A program made the position numbers and the translations under genes. 64,000 bases of DNA from Psettodes erumei (taxonomy: Eukaryota > Chordata > Actinopteri > Pleuronectiformes > Psettodidae): the NCBI GenBank assembly GCA_016785225.1, contig JAFBJZ010000865.1, positions 186,001 through 250,000 on the forward strand, given 5' to 3'. Positions 24,519-36,787 of this stretch are shown here, piece by piece (position 1 is the stretch's first letter; each line of letters opens with the position of its first letter). The notes under the pieces were generated by a model. That model saw only the letters and a program-made list of their open reading frames with translations, made no database searches and was not told the origin of the DNA.

Positions 24519-25476
24519 GGGCCCCAGATCTGTTTATGAGCCTCGAACCTCGTAGGTTTGTCTCCTTTCACATATGCCCACTTTCTAAAGTTACTTCATT
24601 TTAATTGTGCCATGAATATTTTTTTTTTGTATATCAAACAAATGTTGTTAGGGAAATAGTTACAATTTGTGGAGAATCTTTGTGTAATATTGACCACAAT
24701 GGAGTGTTTTTTTAATAATTAAATCAACTGTTTTCTTACATGTGTATAGTTTTATAATACAGACATTTTTTTTTATTTAAAGAATTGTATTGTCTGTGTC
24801 TGTTTATTTCTGATATTTGACTGTTTATTTTAGGTTCCTTGTGGTGAGTTATGTATGAATATTGATAAGAGATTAACAGTTGCTGCCATCTCTGCTGTTT
24901 TTTAACTGTAGGGCAGCACTTAGATGGGATTAAAAAAAATTTTAAAACAGCGTGAAATCTTACAATCTTTAAGGTGAGATGACTGTAACAATGGTAGGAT
25001 GGAGCACAGACACAAAAAAATCCACAGATAGATTCAATCATGGTAAAGAGATGACAATTATTGAACATTTGATGATGAAATATGACCAAACCTGTTAAAT
25101 AATGAAACTGATTAACACCAGCTGACATGATACCACATGCAGGCATACTGCAAAGCTACATTTCTATCCTGTATGCCTTTATGAATCTGTATTTCAAGCT
25201 AAATACTTATATATTTTTTAACCTTTATGTTTGGCAGGAGAACTTAAAAAATACAGTTAGGTGGGTAAATGCGAATCAGCGCGGCGTTTGTCCTGCAGGG
25301 GGCGCGTTTCCACCGAATCCTCTGTGAACCGGAACGACTACGGTTTCACCTTGGGTGCACATCGCTGTGGGGAGACACACACTTGGGTTTTCGCGAGAAA
25401 TTTGACATTCAAATGAAAGATAAATGTCATTATAGTAACGCAGCGCGCCTGACTGTTCGTCACACGGAGAGGCAAC
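24519..25476. other. wdr90 3' UTR and rhot2 promoter
   Basis: The left part is A/T-rich and holds the wdr90 3' UTR, with ATTAAA at 24718-24723 as the likely poly(A) signal. The right part (about 25260-25476) turns CpG-rich and contains a CTCF-like site at 25291-25307. The rhot2 start codon is at 25477, with A at -3. No coding exon was recognised in between. Confidence 0.5.
25291..25307 (+). promoter_or_regulatory. CTCF-like site, forward orientation, upstream of rhot2
   Basis: The sequence contains CTGCAGGGGGCGCG, matching the AGGGGGCGC core of the vertebrate CTCF motif in forward orientation. It lies about 180 bp upstream of the rhot2 start codon, in the gap between wdr90 and rhot2, where a boundary would be reasonable. 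Judged by eye only. Confidence 0.45.
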
Positions 25477-28400
25477 ATGAAGCAAGACGTCAGGATACTC
25501 TTACTGGGGGAACGTAAGTCGTTTGCGCTGACAGCTGACCACAAGCTAAAAGGATAGCAAACATTAGCTGCCGTAGCTAACTTACTAACTTGGAGCTGAA
25601 GTTTGCATTGGTTACTCCTGATAGCGGTTAAATAAAAAATTAAGTACGTATCTGTGCTAATTGTATCATATAACAAACATTTGTCTATGAAGTGACCGCT
25701 TTTCAAATGTTATTTTCAGGTAATGCTAACATAGCTTAGAGCACTTTGCTTCTAAGTTGTGAACGGTTAATAGGTAACGTTAGCTGCAATTTTGACCTTT
25801 TTGGGGTTTTTTAAATAATTGGCTAACCTATTATTTGCTGTCTACTGAAAGTCATATTAGACAATACACAACGGTATTTTAACAGTTCTCCGACGGAGAG
25901 CACTGGCACGTTAGACTTGCATGCTGCTGCATTACGAGCTAACATAACTTCTTAACTAAAATTATGACATTTAAAATAACATTTAGTAATAACCCACGCT
26001 CAACTGAAAGTCACCCAAAAAAACACCCATTAGCTTAAATATACATAAAGGTCTGTTTTTCGGTATAATGAGTTATTAGTCGTTCTGTATATATCTTATC
26101 CGACAATGAGATATTTGATTTAATATAGTCTTTTTTGGTAAATAATAAATACTCCTCTGTACAGCTGCAGCAAAATACTGTTTGCTTAAATGCTACATCA
26201 TCTGGCAGCACTTCATACCATATCGGGGCATCTGTGTGATTCATAACATTCATGAGGAGTAGTCAGCCAGTAAATACACTTCTTCAGTGTCATCCCCTTT
26301 CAACGTGCAGGTCACTCTGTGGCAGCTCCTCTCATCCTCTTCCTATTATTTCTCCCAACAGCCAAGGTGGGGAAGACATCTCTCATCATGTCTTTGGTCG
26401 GAGAGGAATTCCCAGAAGAGGTAAGTGTGTTGACCAGTATGGCCACAGTTACTCTCCCACAGTCAGTACTCAGCAAAGTGGTTCATTTTTGTGCGGTTAG
26501 GAAAAGAAATGGTTTCTTGTTGTTGTTCACCTCCATCTAGGTTTGTATTATGGGAGGTTGTGCCCTGATAAACTAATGAGATGATGAGAGTTTTCCTGTG
26601 ATCTGCAATCTCTGACAGGTTCCCCCCAGAGCTGAGGAAATCACCATCCCCGCTGATGTGACTCCAGAGAAAGTCCCCACACACATAGTGGACTACTCAG
26701 GTAACGTGAGCCGGAGGCTAACATGTGCCGCTATCGAGAGCCAATCCGCTGATTGGTTTCAGGGGTCGTTTCACGTTATCAGTTGTAACACAAGGAGCCC
26801 CACACAATGTGGGTCTGTGTGACATGACTTTCAGGTTTGTTTATGTTTGTCCTTAACCCCGACAGAAAAAGAACAGACCGATGGTGTCCTTAGAGATGAG
26901 ATCATCAAGGTAAGTGAGACTCATGAACATTCAGTACTTTTTTTTTTTTATTAACAGAACATTTAACATTTAAATTCTACATGGAACCCAAAGCACACAC
27001 ACACAGGGTTTAAATAAAGCTGGAACAACCTTGAACAAGAAGAAAGGAACATTTTTGAACGTTCCTCATCAAATTTAACGTACGTGGAGATGAAATGTCC
27101 ATTTAAGCTTTTTGGGTGTAAGACCCAAATTAGCAGACAGACTCGTTTGATCAAAAAAGGTTCAGTTGAATTGATTGTCTGTTTTTAACTTCTTTTCCCC
27201 TACAGGCTAATGTGGTGTGTGTCGTGTATGACGTCACCAACGAGGACACAATAGACAAGGTGGTGACCTGCTGCTTCGTTTCACGCGTTGTCTCACACTG
27301 TGCGAACGTTCCATGATATTTAATTATTGCACTCAAAACTACAGTTGTGTCATGCTTGCTGCCTCTTACTTTTCAGATCAAAACTAAATGGATACCTCTA
27401 GTGAACGGAGATGCAGAAAAAGGAAACAAGTAGGTATAAGTTGTTGATGGCTATGCGTTACTTGGGCTCTGTTTTGCTGCTGCACTGTGCTCACCTTCCA
27501 ACTTCCCAAGCTTGTTTTGTTGTTATGTTTGGAGTGACTCCAAACCTTGCACATTTAAATTGTAAGCAGGATGTCTGCTCTGCAGAATCACCTGTTTTGT
27601 GATACTATCATTGTACGCATCAAATGACGATAGTGTTGTGTTGAGAGTTCACCCGTTTCCATATGTTATACCAGAATTCCCATCATCCTTGTGGGAAACA
27701 AGTCTGATCTGCGCTGTGGGAGCTCAATGGAAACCATTCTTCCCATCATGAACCAGTTCTCGGAGATCGAGACATGTGTTGAGGTGAGGCTACGCATATC
27801 CAGTCTGCTGATCACTGCATTCCGTACAAACCCGCTGGCTTTGTGATACACGCATGGTTGCTGGGTTTCACACAAATATTTGCACATGCACACTTTATCT
27901 GGCTTTTGGACTGGGCAGATAAGAGTATCTGAAATGTTCTCTCTCGCTGTTTTTCTGTTTCAAGTGTTCTGCAAAGAACCTGAAAAACATTTCAGAGCTT
28001 TTCTACTATGCACAGAAGGCGGTTCTTCACCCCACAGCCCCTCTTTACGACCCTGAAGACAAGCAGGTCAGCCACGTTTGGAAATAGGATGCCAGCTGCT
28101 GAGTCAGCCCGTCTGTCCCATGCAAACGAGTGGTCCAGTAATGCTAAGTTCTTTATCCTCCAATATTCTTCCCCAGCTGAAACCTCTGTGCGTCCGAGCC
28201 CTGAGCAGAGTGTTCTACATTTCCGACCAGGACAACGACCGTATCCTCAGCGATGCTGAGCTCAACTGCTTTCAGGTGCTAGTCAAAATCCCCCAAGTCT
28301 TCCCAGCTGTTATCGGAACTTAAAAGCTTTTGTTTGCCATCAAATGATCCATCCTCTTTCTGTAGAAATCCTGTTTTGGGAATCCACTCGCACCTCAAGC

Positions 28401-31400
28401 CTTAGAAGACGTGAAGACAGTAGTTTGGAAGAACACCAGCGATGGGGTGCAGGACAACGGCCTGACCCTGAATGGTAAAGATCGGTCATCAGTGAAAACG
28501 TGCACCTGTGACCCGTGTTGTGGCAGGGTGACACTTAACTAATGGCCAAGCGCTGTGACTCTTCTCTTTCAGGGTTCTTGTTCCTTAACACATTATTTAT
28601 CCAGAGGGGCCGACATGAAACCACATGGACCATCCTCAGGAAGTTTGGTTATGACGACAACCTTGAGCTGACTGATGATTACCTTTACCCTGAGTATGTC
28701 CGTTGTGTCCCATCGTTTCAGCTTGAGAATCTTATATCGCTGATAAATAATCCGGCAGGTTGTATTGAAGTGGCTGAGTAGAGAGATGCCTCTCTGTTTT
28801 CTAGTTATCTGTCTCAGACCTGCTATGTTTCTCTTTGTGTTCATGTGGCTTTGTCTGTGTTACATTTATTTGTGCACAATAGTCAGGTATGTCCACATAT
28901 CTTAATATCTATGGTGACGGTTTGTGTTGTCAGACTGCGCGTTCCTGTTGGCTGCACCACAGAACTCAATCATTTAGGCCTGCAGTTCCTCCAGCGGCTG
29001 TTTGACAAGTACGATGAAGTGAGTAGCGATCGTAGGCGCCTTTGGTCACAATGTCACACTGGGACGTAAAAGTGTAAGAAAGAAATGTTGTGGGAAGTCT
29101 CCTCGCTCAGTAGCGGAGGATGTCCTCGTTTTGAAGAAGTGGCTTTTCTTCTTCCCCCTCCCTGCCCCTTCACAGGACAAAGACTCTGCCCTGTCCCCGA
29201 CGGAGCTTAGGAACCTGTTCTGTGTGTGTCCCTACATGCCGTGGGGCCCAGAGGTCTACATGACTGTGTCTACCACGGACGAGGGATACATCTCTAACCG
29301 TGGCTTCATCTGTCAGTGGACGTAAGTATCTCCCTCCGCTGTTGATGATTCTGTATGTCTGTGAGCATGCAGTAAGTTTGCACTTTAATGCGCTCAAAGC
29401 TAATCTATTGCCGCGCACCGCCTAAAACTCACATGTATGTCCATGCCTTCACGTGCAGGCTTTCTGCATACCTCGACATCCACCGTTGCCTGGAGCACCT
29501 AGGATACCTAGGCTACCCTATCCTCACTGAGCAGGAGTCACAGACTTCGGCAATCACAGTGTGTGTGTGATTGACTGTTAAACATAGGCAACCCTGACAC
29601 ACAGCATGCGAGTTAGAAAGGCTGAGGCCGCCCGCCCGCGGAACGTCGCGAGACGTACCGCAACACCCTTCTTGAAAACGTAAGTCCCGGCCTCGCAGTT
29701 AAGCACCATAGGAGGATTATTAGTTTTAATCCAGTTCGCTGCAGCCTAATTCATTCACATACGTGTGCATCCGTCCTTGAAATGTGAACGAACAGCTCGC
29801 TTTCACCTGGGAGCCTGCAAAGTGCACGTTTTCTGCACTTTCCTGCATGCTGGTTTTGAAACGCGGCGCGCTCTCCAAACGTGACAAAGACAAATCCTAA
29901 TCGCCCAAACACGCGATGATTGGTAATTAAATAAGTGAGTCACACCTGAGCTAATATGAGGAACCGCTGTACGTATGTGCGCGGGAGTAGCGTGTCTGCA
30001 GACGTTGCGTAGTCTCGGGAAAGCTTTGACAGGATTGAGCGGCGTCATGTAGGATGTTTCACTGCTAATCACACACACGTTCTGACTCAGGCGAGCACCT
30101 TTTTTATTTCACCCTAATGTAAATGTCAGAGAGGCCAGAAAGCGACACAACTCTTTTAACAGGGGGCCCGCTCACTGCTTTCAAAGTGCATTTTTAATTT
30201 GTGAAACAGGTAGTTTTGATGATAACTGCAATCGTACATTTCTGTGTTAGCCGCGGTAGCATTATTGCTTTGGGGAGTGTGATGTCGCTCGGTTTTTCTC
30301 ACTGTCAGTTGCCAGTCAAATATGAGGGAAAGATCTCAAAAAATAACTGAGCTGAACGGATTGCCACAGAATTTGGCACGGATATTAATTTCCACCGGAG
30401 GAGCGGTCCCAAGACTTCGCTCATCTCCTGGTCTTTCATCCGGCGCCACACCAGCTGGGGCTGACAAAGTGCAGTTTAGCCTCATGAATAGCTGAGTCTT
30501 GTCCGACAGTATCGGGCGATCCCAGATAAGCTGAGTTTCTGCAGGGGGGAAAAAAACAACCCTCTTGTTTATGGTACTAACATCGCACCTTCCTGCAGCA
30601 GTACCCTCGGGCCAAACACGCCACTTTTTGTGTGACATTCTTTTTCGTGTAGCCAAATTGAATTTTTTCGTTACTCTTGCTTCCTGTGACTTTAAACTTA
30701 GGATTCTGTTTTGCCCAAAATCAAGTTGGCTCGGCACACCCTGCACTCGCAAAGGTGTAAAAGTGCACCTGCGTTATATTTTAAACCTTCCTGTTATTCT
30801 TTGTTAATCCCCTTAATGCCAGTAGAGGTCACCTCACCCAAGGTTGGAGCTGTTGAGTATTAGCCCATATGTGCAGTCCACCCAGTCCATCGTTTAGTGA
30901 GAAATACGTGTAATGCAATCAGGTAACCTTTGTGCAAAATGTTACAAATTAAAACAGTCAAAATTAAAGTCAGGGAGTGCAACCACCCTTTTATCCCCAA
31001 GGATAAACACCTGCGAAGCAGCGTAGGAGGCAAGACCGTTTTACGCCTCTGCGCCGGCATCGAGTGTAGCCGGAGGCGTTATTTTTGGCCGAACCGATTC
31101 GATTTTGGCGGTCAAAAATCTGGGCCACCGTGACCATGTTTTTGGCCGGTATTATGAACGCCATAACTCAGGAGCAGAAGGGGAGATCGTGACCATATCT
31201 CCTGCAACTTGACTGATCGGTTCAGGCATTACAACGCGTGGCGGTAAATCTATTTAATGATAATGTCGGCCTCCCTCCCTTGGGCTATTATTAATACTGC
31301 CCTGAAATGTATTAACCCACGCAACTGCGCTGAGTGGGGAAAACATCAGTTTTTCTGACTGCACCGAGCAAGTCGCGGAAATGGGAAATCTGAAAACCAA

Positions 31401-32826
31401 AGGCCATTTTTGACTTCACCTTTTGGCAGGTTAAGCTGCTCAGATTGTGACAGACAGAATGACAGCCCCCTGCGCTTTTGTGCATTTCCGCTCGTGTCTG
31501 TGTGCAGTGACACGGGAGAAAGAGGTGGACCTGGAGAAGCGCCAGACACAGCGGTCAGTGTTTCTCTGCAAGGTGATCGGACCGCGGGGGACGGGCAAGA
31601 CCGCCTTTCTCCGGGCCTTTGTGGGCCGCAACATTGTGGTACGGCACCATCTGCTCGTCTGGAGCTGAAGATGTCAACTGTTGCGTTTTATTAAAGTGAT
31701 AAGCTTGTGTTCGCCGCCACGTTCAGCTGGTTTTGCTCCTTCCGTACAGAATAAAGGAAATTCCAGCAGTGCCTTTGCCCCCTATGCCATAAACACTGTC
31801 CCAATCAGCAACCAGGAAAAGTACCTTATCGTAAGTAGCTCCCATCCTGATCTTATTGTTGACCCCTCACCTCTGACTTTGACTAAAGCCTCAGGACCAT
31901 ACTTTTTTTTTTTTTTTCCTTCCCCATGCAGCTCAACGAGGTGGACGTGGAGGCGGAGTTCCTGAAGGCATCAGACGCCTCCTGCGACGTTGCTTGTCTC
32001 ATGTATGACACCAGTGACCCGCATTCCTTCGACTATTGTGCCAGTATATACAAGGTCAGTCACAACTACTACAACTGCTCAGGTGCCCACCTACTTTACA
32101 CACTTTGTCGGTCTCCACCAGTAAATACACTAAATAAACATTTCTGCTCTCGATTTTGACAGATCAGTGTCCCCTTACACGTCATGATAGATGTGATGTA
32201 GACTTTTCCATTAATTACCTATTGCAGTAGGGGTTATCTGGATTTCATTAAGAACCCCCCTTGAAAACAAAGTACATTCTCTTCTCTCTTTGCTAAAGTT
32301 TTTCCTCTTTATCCCTCCTTTTTTTTTAAACATAGCAACACTACATGGAGAGCAACATCCCATGTGTGCTGGTCGCCTCCAAGGTGGACCTTCCCGAAGT
32401 CAAGCAGCTCCACGGGATGACCCCGGCAGAGTTCTGTTACAAACACCGGCTGCCTCCACCTCTGTCCTTCTCCGGCCTGCTCCTAGACTCCACCAGCAAG
32501 AACATCTACACCAGGCTCGCCTGGGCAGCAGCGTACCCGTACGTTCTATCTGGACAGCCATTGTCAGTCATTGGGGAATTCTATATTTAAAACGTACAGT
32601 GATTTAAACTGTGATGAGAAGAGATGTAAACGAAGCCGCGTCACTACCCGTACATTATTTGGTGTGCCTGACCCTCGGCGATTGTTTTTTTTTCCTTCCC
32701 ACCTCCAGACACCTGAACGGCTCAGACATGAGCAACACCTCCTTCTGGCTGAGAGTGGCCCTGGGCTCGGCCGTGGTCGCAGTTCTGGGCTTCGCCATCT
32801 ACAGAGCCGTCGCTAGACTGAAATGA
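25477..32826 (+). CDS. rhot2: Mitochondrial Rho GTPase 2 (Miro2)
   Basis: Miro is a tail-anchored GTPase of the outer mitochondrial membrane that links mitochondria to kinesin/dynein adaptors in a calcium-dependent way. Exons: 25477-25513, 26362-26420, 26619-26700, 26866-26909, 27206-27259, 27377-27429, 27675-27783, 27965-28066, 28177-28275, 28366-28474, 28573-28693, 28934-29018, 29176-29321, 29459-29562, 31508-31638, 31750-31830, 31932-32054, 32336-32538, 32709-32826 (619 aa; human 618). The N-terminal GTPase has P-loop GEPKVGKT at residues 11-18 and NKSD. Calcium loops DQDNDRILSDAE (197-208) and DEDKDSALSPTE (317-328) end in the Glu residues known in Miro1. The second GTPase keeps an intact P-loop (GPRGTGKT, about 426-433). 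A membrane anchor (about 597-615) ends in RLK. Position next to wdr90 and upstream of rhbdl1 favours rhot2 over rhot1. The exon 14 donor is irregular. Confidence 0.96.
30345..30490 (+). repeat. Degenerate teleost interspersed repeat fragment
   Basis: The segment contains GGATTGCCACAGAATTTGGC, ACGGATATTAATTTCC and a later ATCCGGCGCCAC. This is the order of landmarks in a repeat I recall as widespread in teleosts (GGATTGCCATGAAATTTGG, then CTTTTCCTCTAGCGCCACC and a GTCAAAGT-like end). Divergence is high, so the copy is old. Recognised from memory, not by a database search. Confidence 0.55.
31040..31262 (+). repeat. Degenerate teleost interspersed repeat (GGAGGC-TTAT / CATAACTCAGGA family)
   Basis: The order CCGGAGGCGTTATTTTTGGC, then CCATAACTCAGGAGCAGAAG, TGACCATATCTCC and GCATTACAACGCGTGGCGG matches the ends of a common fish repeat that starts GGAGGCATTATGTTTT and ends near GTGTGGCGGTAAATCTA. 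The middle is deleted, so this is a truncated copy. Recognised from memory, not by a search. Confidence 0.6.
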
Positions 32827-34095
32827 CCAAAAACCCGGCTGAGCTTTCTTTCTTTTCCGAGATGACACCCCCCACCCATCAAGACCAAACCTCCGAGACC
32901 AGACCGAGAGCCACGGCAGGTTGAACTACTTGACGCGGGCATCATTTTACTTCTCGCCATCAAGGCATCCAGGAGACTCTTCACAGCCCCCCGCCCCTCT
33001 TTGCGTCGTCACTTTGTCCCTCCCTCCATGTCAGGGGATCGCAAAAAAAAATACAGAGATTAGAAGCTAGATAGTTTTATTCTCCACGCTGCAGTGCTCA
33101 GCTTTTTCTGCCTTACTCCCTCCGACCAGGCTAAGTAGGAGTTAGCCTGCCTGCGCTCCCTACATTGACACACAGAGAACTGCTCCTGCTAATGTCCGAA
33201 ACGGTGCTTTATCGAAACAGGAGAAATGCAGAAAGACAGTAGTGTCGAGCCCGCTGCTTTCCCCTAGGTTATCTGTCAGAGTTGATTGTGAGATTGGGGA
33301 AAAAATGATTTTATACGCATGCAGTGTCTCCTGTTGCCAAATGGACAAGACTAAAGAACCAAAGGGGCGGCATGTGAAGCATTTTTAACGTCAGGGGATA
33401 CCCCGATTGGCTGCCGCTGAAACTCCTCACTGAACACCACATATCTTTTTGACCAATCAACCACACAGGATTTGCCAAATAACTCCAGCAGCAACGAGTA
33501 GTCATAGCATGATATTTGCCGTCTTAGGCATACCGTCGAGACCGAGAGTGAAACGCTTCCAAGTAGCTTGAAATCTTACTGTTGAAATGTTTGGAGCAGT
33601 AAAGGCCTCCACTGATCTGCCGCGGCATGGAGAGGTTCCTCTTTGAGCATGACGGGGAAAAAAAAAAAACGGCGGTTTGTATGTGCGTCCGCGAGGAAAC
33701 CCAGAAGCGCTTTCTCCTGTGAAAGGAGGCGAGGCAAACCTTCAAAACGACAGAATCCCCGAGAAGGATCCGAGTCGGATCTCCGCTCCCCCTCCCTCTC
33801 TGTTCGCGCTGAAATCAAAATCGTTTTAACTGAGACTGAAATAGATTTGTAATCTGTGCTTCTTTTTCCACACACACACACCTGACACTTGCGTCCACTT
33901 TGACCATAACCTGCCATTTGTTTTGTTTTTTTTGGCTCTCCGACACGAGCCGGTCAAGTCTGTTCTGCTGATAAATTTTGCCCGGGGACCTGCTGCGGGA
34001 CACGCTGCCGCGACTTTTAAAATTTGGGCGTTTTTCTTACTGCAAGTGACCTGATTTAGATGCTCAATAAAAGACCAGGCCAGACTGGGTTTGGA
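32827..34095 (+). other. rhot2: rhot2 3' UTR
   Basis: The stretch after the rhot2 stop has no coding signal. A canonical AATAAA at 34066-34071 is followed within 100 bp by a G/T-rich stretch (gttgtcggggttggag and nearby tgtggtgtg), the expected layout of a cleavage site. The 3' UTR would be about 1.26 kb. Confidence 0.6.
34066..34071 (+). terminator. rhot2: Poly(A) signal of rhot2
   Basis: AATAAA in the context gctcaataaaagacc, with a G/T-rich downstream element. It is a good match for the 3' end of rhot2. Confidence 0.55.
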
Positions 34096-35660
34096 GGCTT
34101 CTGCTCGAAAGACTTACATTGTGGCGTTGTCGGGGTTGGAGATGTGGTGTGAATGCCGTGAGAGCGCGCGTGCGTGCGTGCGTGCTGGACAGTCGGTGTT
34201 TCATTTCCCACTGACTGCACTGAATTGTAGCATCGCAGCATCCTAGTGCAGATTGCTGAATTCTTTGCTTTGGCTTTTAATTTTCATACTTCAGAGACCT
34301 GATCCTCGTGCAGTTTTTGTTTTATTCTGCTAATTTGAGTTGAATTCAAAGCAGCCGTTGCTGCTTAAAAAGTTTCCCGTGCCAGTTTTGTTTCCAGGCT
34401 TTCCTACTAGAGTGTAATTTTATGTTCTGGACCCCACATTAACCTTAATCACAAAGTATTGGTTGCTTAAGGTGTTCAGCTGTGCTGCTAAAACTCATAT
34501 TGGATTTCCCTGTGTTGAAGCAACGCCACTTGCTGCCCTTTTTTCCCCTACATAGTGTAGCATCTCGAAGCGAGGCGAGAAAGTCTGGCCGCTTCTCGGT
34601 GATTGTTCAGCCTGAAGCCATTTAGCAAGGTTAGTCTGATGACTCGCTGTAAAAATGATAATAATAATACTAAGCAGCGTGTGGAGGATGAACTGCTTCT
34701 AATTTGACTTTCAACAGTTGGTAGTCCGGTCTGTCTGACTGCAGTGGAGACGAGTCGCCCAGCTCCCGCGCGACGCCACGCGGGGGCAGCATCGCGCGTC
34801 AGGTGAGAGGCAGACACAGTGGGCGATGGGTGTGTCCGGAGAGGCGCCTCATCACTCCTCCGGAGCCACTCAGATGGGAGAGAGGATGCGAGTGTAGTTC
34901 CATGTGGTGGAACAACGCGGGGAAGAAATGTGAGTGCATCGCGCCCGGATCCGCTTTTGATCGTGGGCTGTGTTTTTATTTTTTAAAAAAACAAAAACGT
35001 TTCTGCCGAGGAATTCGGTGATTTCTCCTCAGGAAGTTCATCTCTCAGCTGTGTGTTTACCGCTACCCCGTGCCCGTCAGGGACTTTTTTTCTCTGTAGT
35101 TTTTCCCCAAAAAGAAATTTAACAGAGTTTAATACTATTATTTATAAAACCAAGGTGACATCCAAACCCCCTTTCCCCCCCAAATTCACCTTTAAAGCAG
35201 TTACAATCATCTCTCTTTGTTATAACCTGATGATATTTAACGCTCACGTGTTACTTCTTTACTTCTCCGAAGAGCTTCTGCTGCCGGGTATTATCACATC
35301 ATTACTTAAAATTTCTTAAACTGCCTCTCTCCTTTTTTTATATATATTACACTCATTTGTATCAGCTTCTATGCCGCAGGCAATCGTTTAATGTCTCCAT
35401 CAATTGGCTTTGTCTGCAGCATCCAGGCGCACAATAGCCACGATCTCATGTGGTGGACCAAAGACGATACATGACTTGGTAATGTGTATGGAAAAATGGA
35501 GGATACAAGTGTTGTTCTGTTGGAACAGATTAGCATTTGGCTTATTAATCTTTCATATATTCAGTAGAACCCACCGTCCCCCTTCACCCACGTCCACCAC
35601 TTCGCGTCGATTACGCACGCGTAAAGTGCGCGCAATAAGTTGACCAAATAAAAAAGTGTT
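34096..35660. other. Intergenic DNA between rhot2 and the H1 gene
   Basis: No gene was recognised. A CpG-rich patch at about 34740-34930 contains a CTCF-like site (34776-34789) and ends in a donor-like gtgagt near 34930, so an unannotated noncoding exon is possible. The rest is A/T-rich. Confidence 0.35.
34776..34789 (+). promoter_or_regulatory. CTCF-like site, forward orientation, downstream of rhot2
   Basis: CCACGCGGGGGCAG differs at one position from the classic CTCF core CCGCGNGGNGGCAG. It lies in a CpG-rich patch between the 3' end of rhot2 and the convergently transcribed H1 gene, a plausible boundary position. Confidence 0.5.
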
Positions 35661-35678
35661 TGTAGAAGATGGCAAAGG

Positions 35679-35684
35679 TTTATT
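35679..35684 (-). terminator. Poly(A) signal of the H1.0-type histone gene
   Basis: AATAAA on the minus strand, about 515 bp after the histone stop codon. A polyadenylated 3' end is the rule for the replacement histone H1.0, unlike replication-dependent H1 genes that end in a stem-loop. No histone stem-loop was noticed just after the stop. Confidence 0.5.
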
Positions 35685-36199
35685 AAGTTGCAGTAGAAAC
35701 GGTCTTTTTAAAAGTGTCTGAACACAGTGGGATGTAGTCCACAATGAGTCGTTTGAACATGAGAAAAATATACAGAGTGGAGCTCGAATGACAACTATAG
35801 AGCCTTTAGGAAAATCTTGCTGACGTCCACTGCCTATGGTCAGTACATTGTAAAGGCTCAACAATGCTCACCATTGAAACACTTGTATTTTTGAGTCTGA
35901 CCCCGTGCACTTACAACTATTCATCAGTTCAACTGTATATACATTTATTCCTCCTTCCGGCACGACCCTAGATTCGCCTTCTACGTATCCAAGGATCAGA
36001 CAAATTATAATAATTATTATTAACGCCAAATAATAATAAAAAAATGTCCACAATTGTTTCTACAGCTTCTATAGTGCAATGGAGAGGAAACTACTGGTAA
36101 AAACAGCATAAGTTTGCATGAGACCTTACAAAAATAATACATATACGAAAACATTTCCTTCAGTATTTACAGTGACTTTGTCTCTCTGTTAGTGTCCCT

Positions 36200-36787
36200 T
36201 CACTTCTTCTTCGCTGTTTTTGCTGCCTTTTTGGGCGCCTTTGCCTTGGGCTTGGCTGCCTTCTTTGCTGGTTTCGCCTTGGGCTTCGCTGCCTTGGGTT
36301 TCTTGGCTGGTGCCTTTTTGGCTTTCGTCGGCGTCGCCTTCTTCGCGACCTTTTTCACTTTCTTTGCGACCGCCTTCTTGGGTTTTTCGGGCGTCTTGGA
36401 CACCTTCTTGGGCTTGGCCGCCTTCTTGGGCTTGGAGGGCTTCGCCGCTTTCTTTGGTTTGGCGGGCGCCACCGCCTTGGTCGACTTTTTGGAGTCCTCC
36501 GGCTTGGTCAGCCTGAAAGATCCGGACGCGCCGATGCCTTTGGTGTGGCGCAGCATCCCGGATGCCACCAGCCTCTTCAGGGCCATTTTGATCTGGACGT
36601 CGGCATTGTCGCCCACCTTGTAGTTCTTCCTCACGTACTTCTGGATGGACTGACGGGACGCTCCACTCCGGCTGGCGTCGTGAACGATGGCCGCTTTAAT
36701 CATCTCAGAGTACTTGGGATGAGAAGCAGGTTTCTTGGGCTTAGATGCCTTTTTCGCTTTGGCTGGGGCTGCCGAGGTCTCTGCCAT
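36200..36787 (-). CDS. h1-0: Linker histone H1.0 (H1-0-like), intronless
   Basis: This chromatin protein binds the nucleosome dyad and linker DNA and condenses chromatin; H1.0 is the replacement form of non-dividing, differentiated cells. One uninterrupted frame gives 195 aa (human H1.0 is 194). A short Ala/Lys N-tail is followed by the winged-helix globular domain (about residues 23-96) with HPKYSEMI, SRQSIQKYV, NYKVGDNADVQIK and KGIGASGSFRL, the H1.0/H5 signatures rather than somatic H1. The C-tail is Lys/Ala/Pro rich with two CDK-type motifs, TPEK (132-135) and TPTK (152-155). The start codon has A at -3 and G at +4. An H1-box-like AAACACA (minus strand, 37147-37153) and a TATA-like segment (36887-36896) lie upstream. 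It is transcribed toward rhot2. A retained duplicate of h1-0 is possible. Confidence 0.93.
   Translation of the reverse strand: MAETSAAPAKAKKASKPKKPASHPKYSEMIKAAIVHDASRSGASRQSIQKYVRKNYKVGDNADVQIKMALKRLVASGMLRHTKGIGASGSFRLTKPEDSKKSTKAVAPAKPKKAAKPSKPKKAAKPKKVSKTPEKPKKAVAKKVKKVAKKATPTKAKKAPAKKPKAAKPKAKPAKKAAKPKAKAPKKAAKTAKKK

Larger units (their letters stand above)
29563..31507. other. Large rhot2 intron with two degenerate teleost repeats
   Basis: This 1.9-kb intron is far larger than the other introns of the gene. It contains two old repeat fragments, listed separately at 30345-30490 and 31040-31262, so its size probably reflects insertions. A CpG-rich patch at about 29625-29670 is followed by a gtaagt donor-like site at 29680. 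No coding exon with family similarity was seen there. Confidence 0.6.

Noticed and set aside
29625..29690. CpG-rich patch with a gtaagt in the large rhot2 intron as an extra exon
   Set aside because: No Miro sequence is missing at this junction, and no acceptor upstream keeps the frame.
31020..31262. Intronic gene fragment in rhot2
   Set aside because: The sequence matches a remembered teleost interspersed repeat instead.
36192..36623. 143-codon Phe/Leu/Ala-rich hydrophobic frame on the plus strand
   Set aside because: It is the antisense of the Lys/Ala-rich tail of the H1 gene (AAG read as CTT), not a membrane protein.
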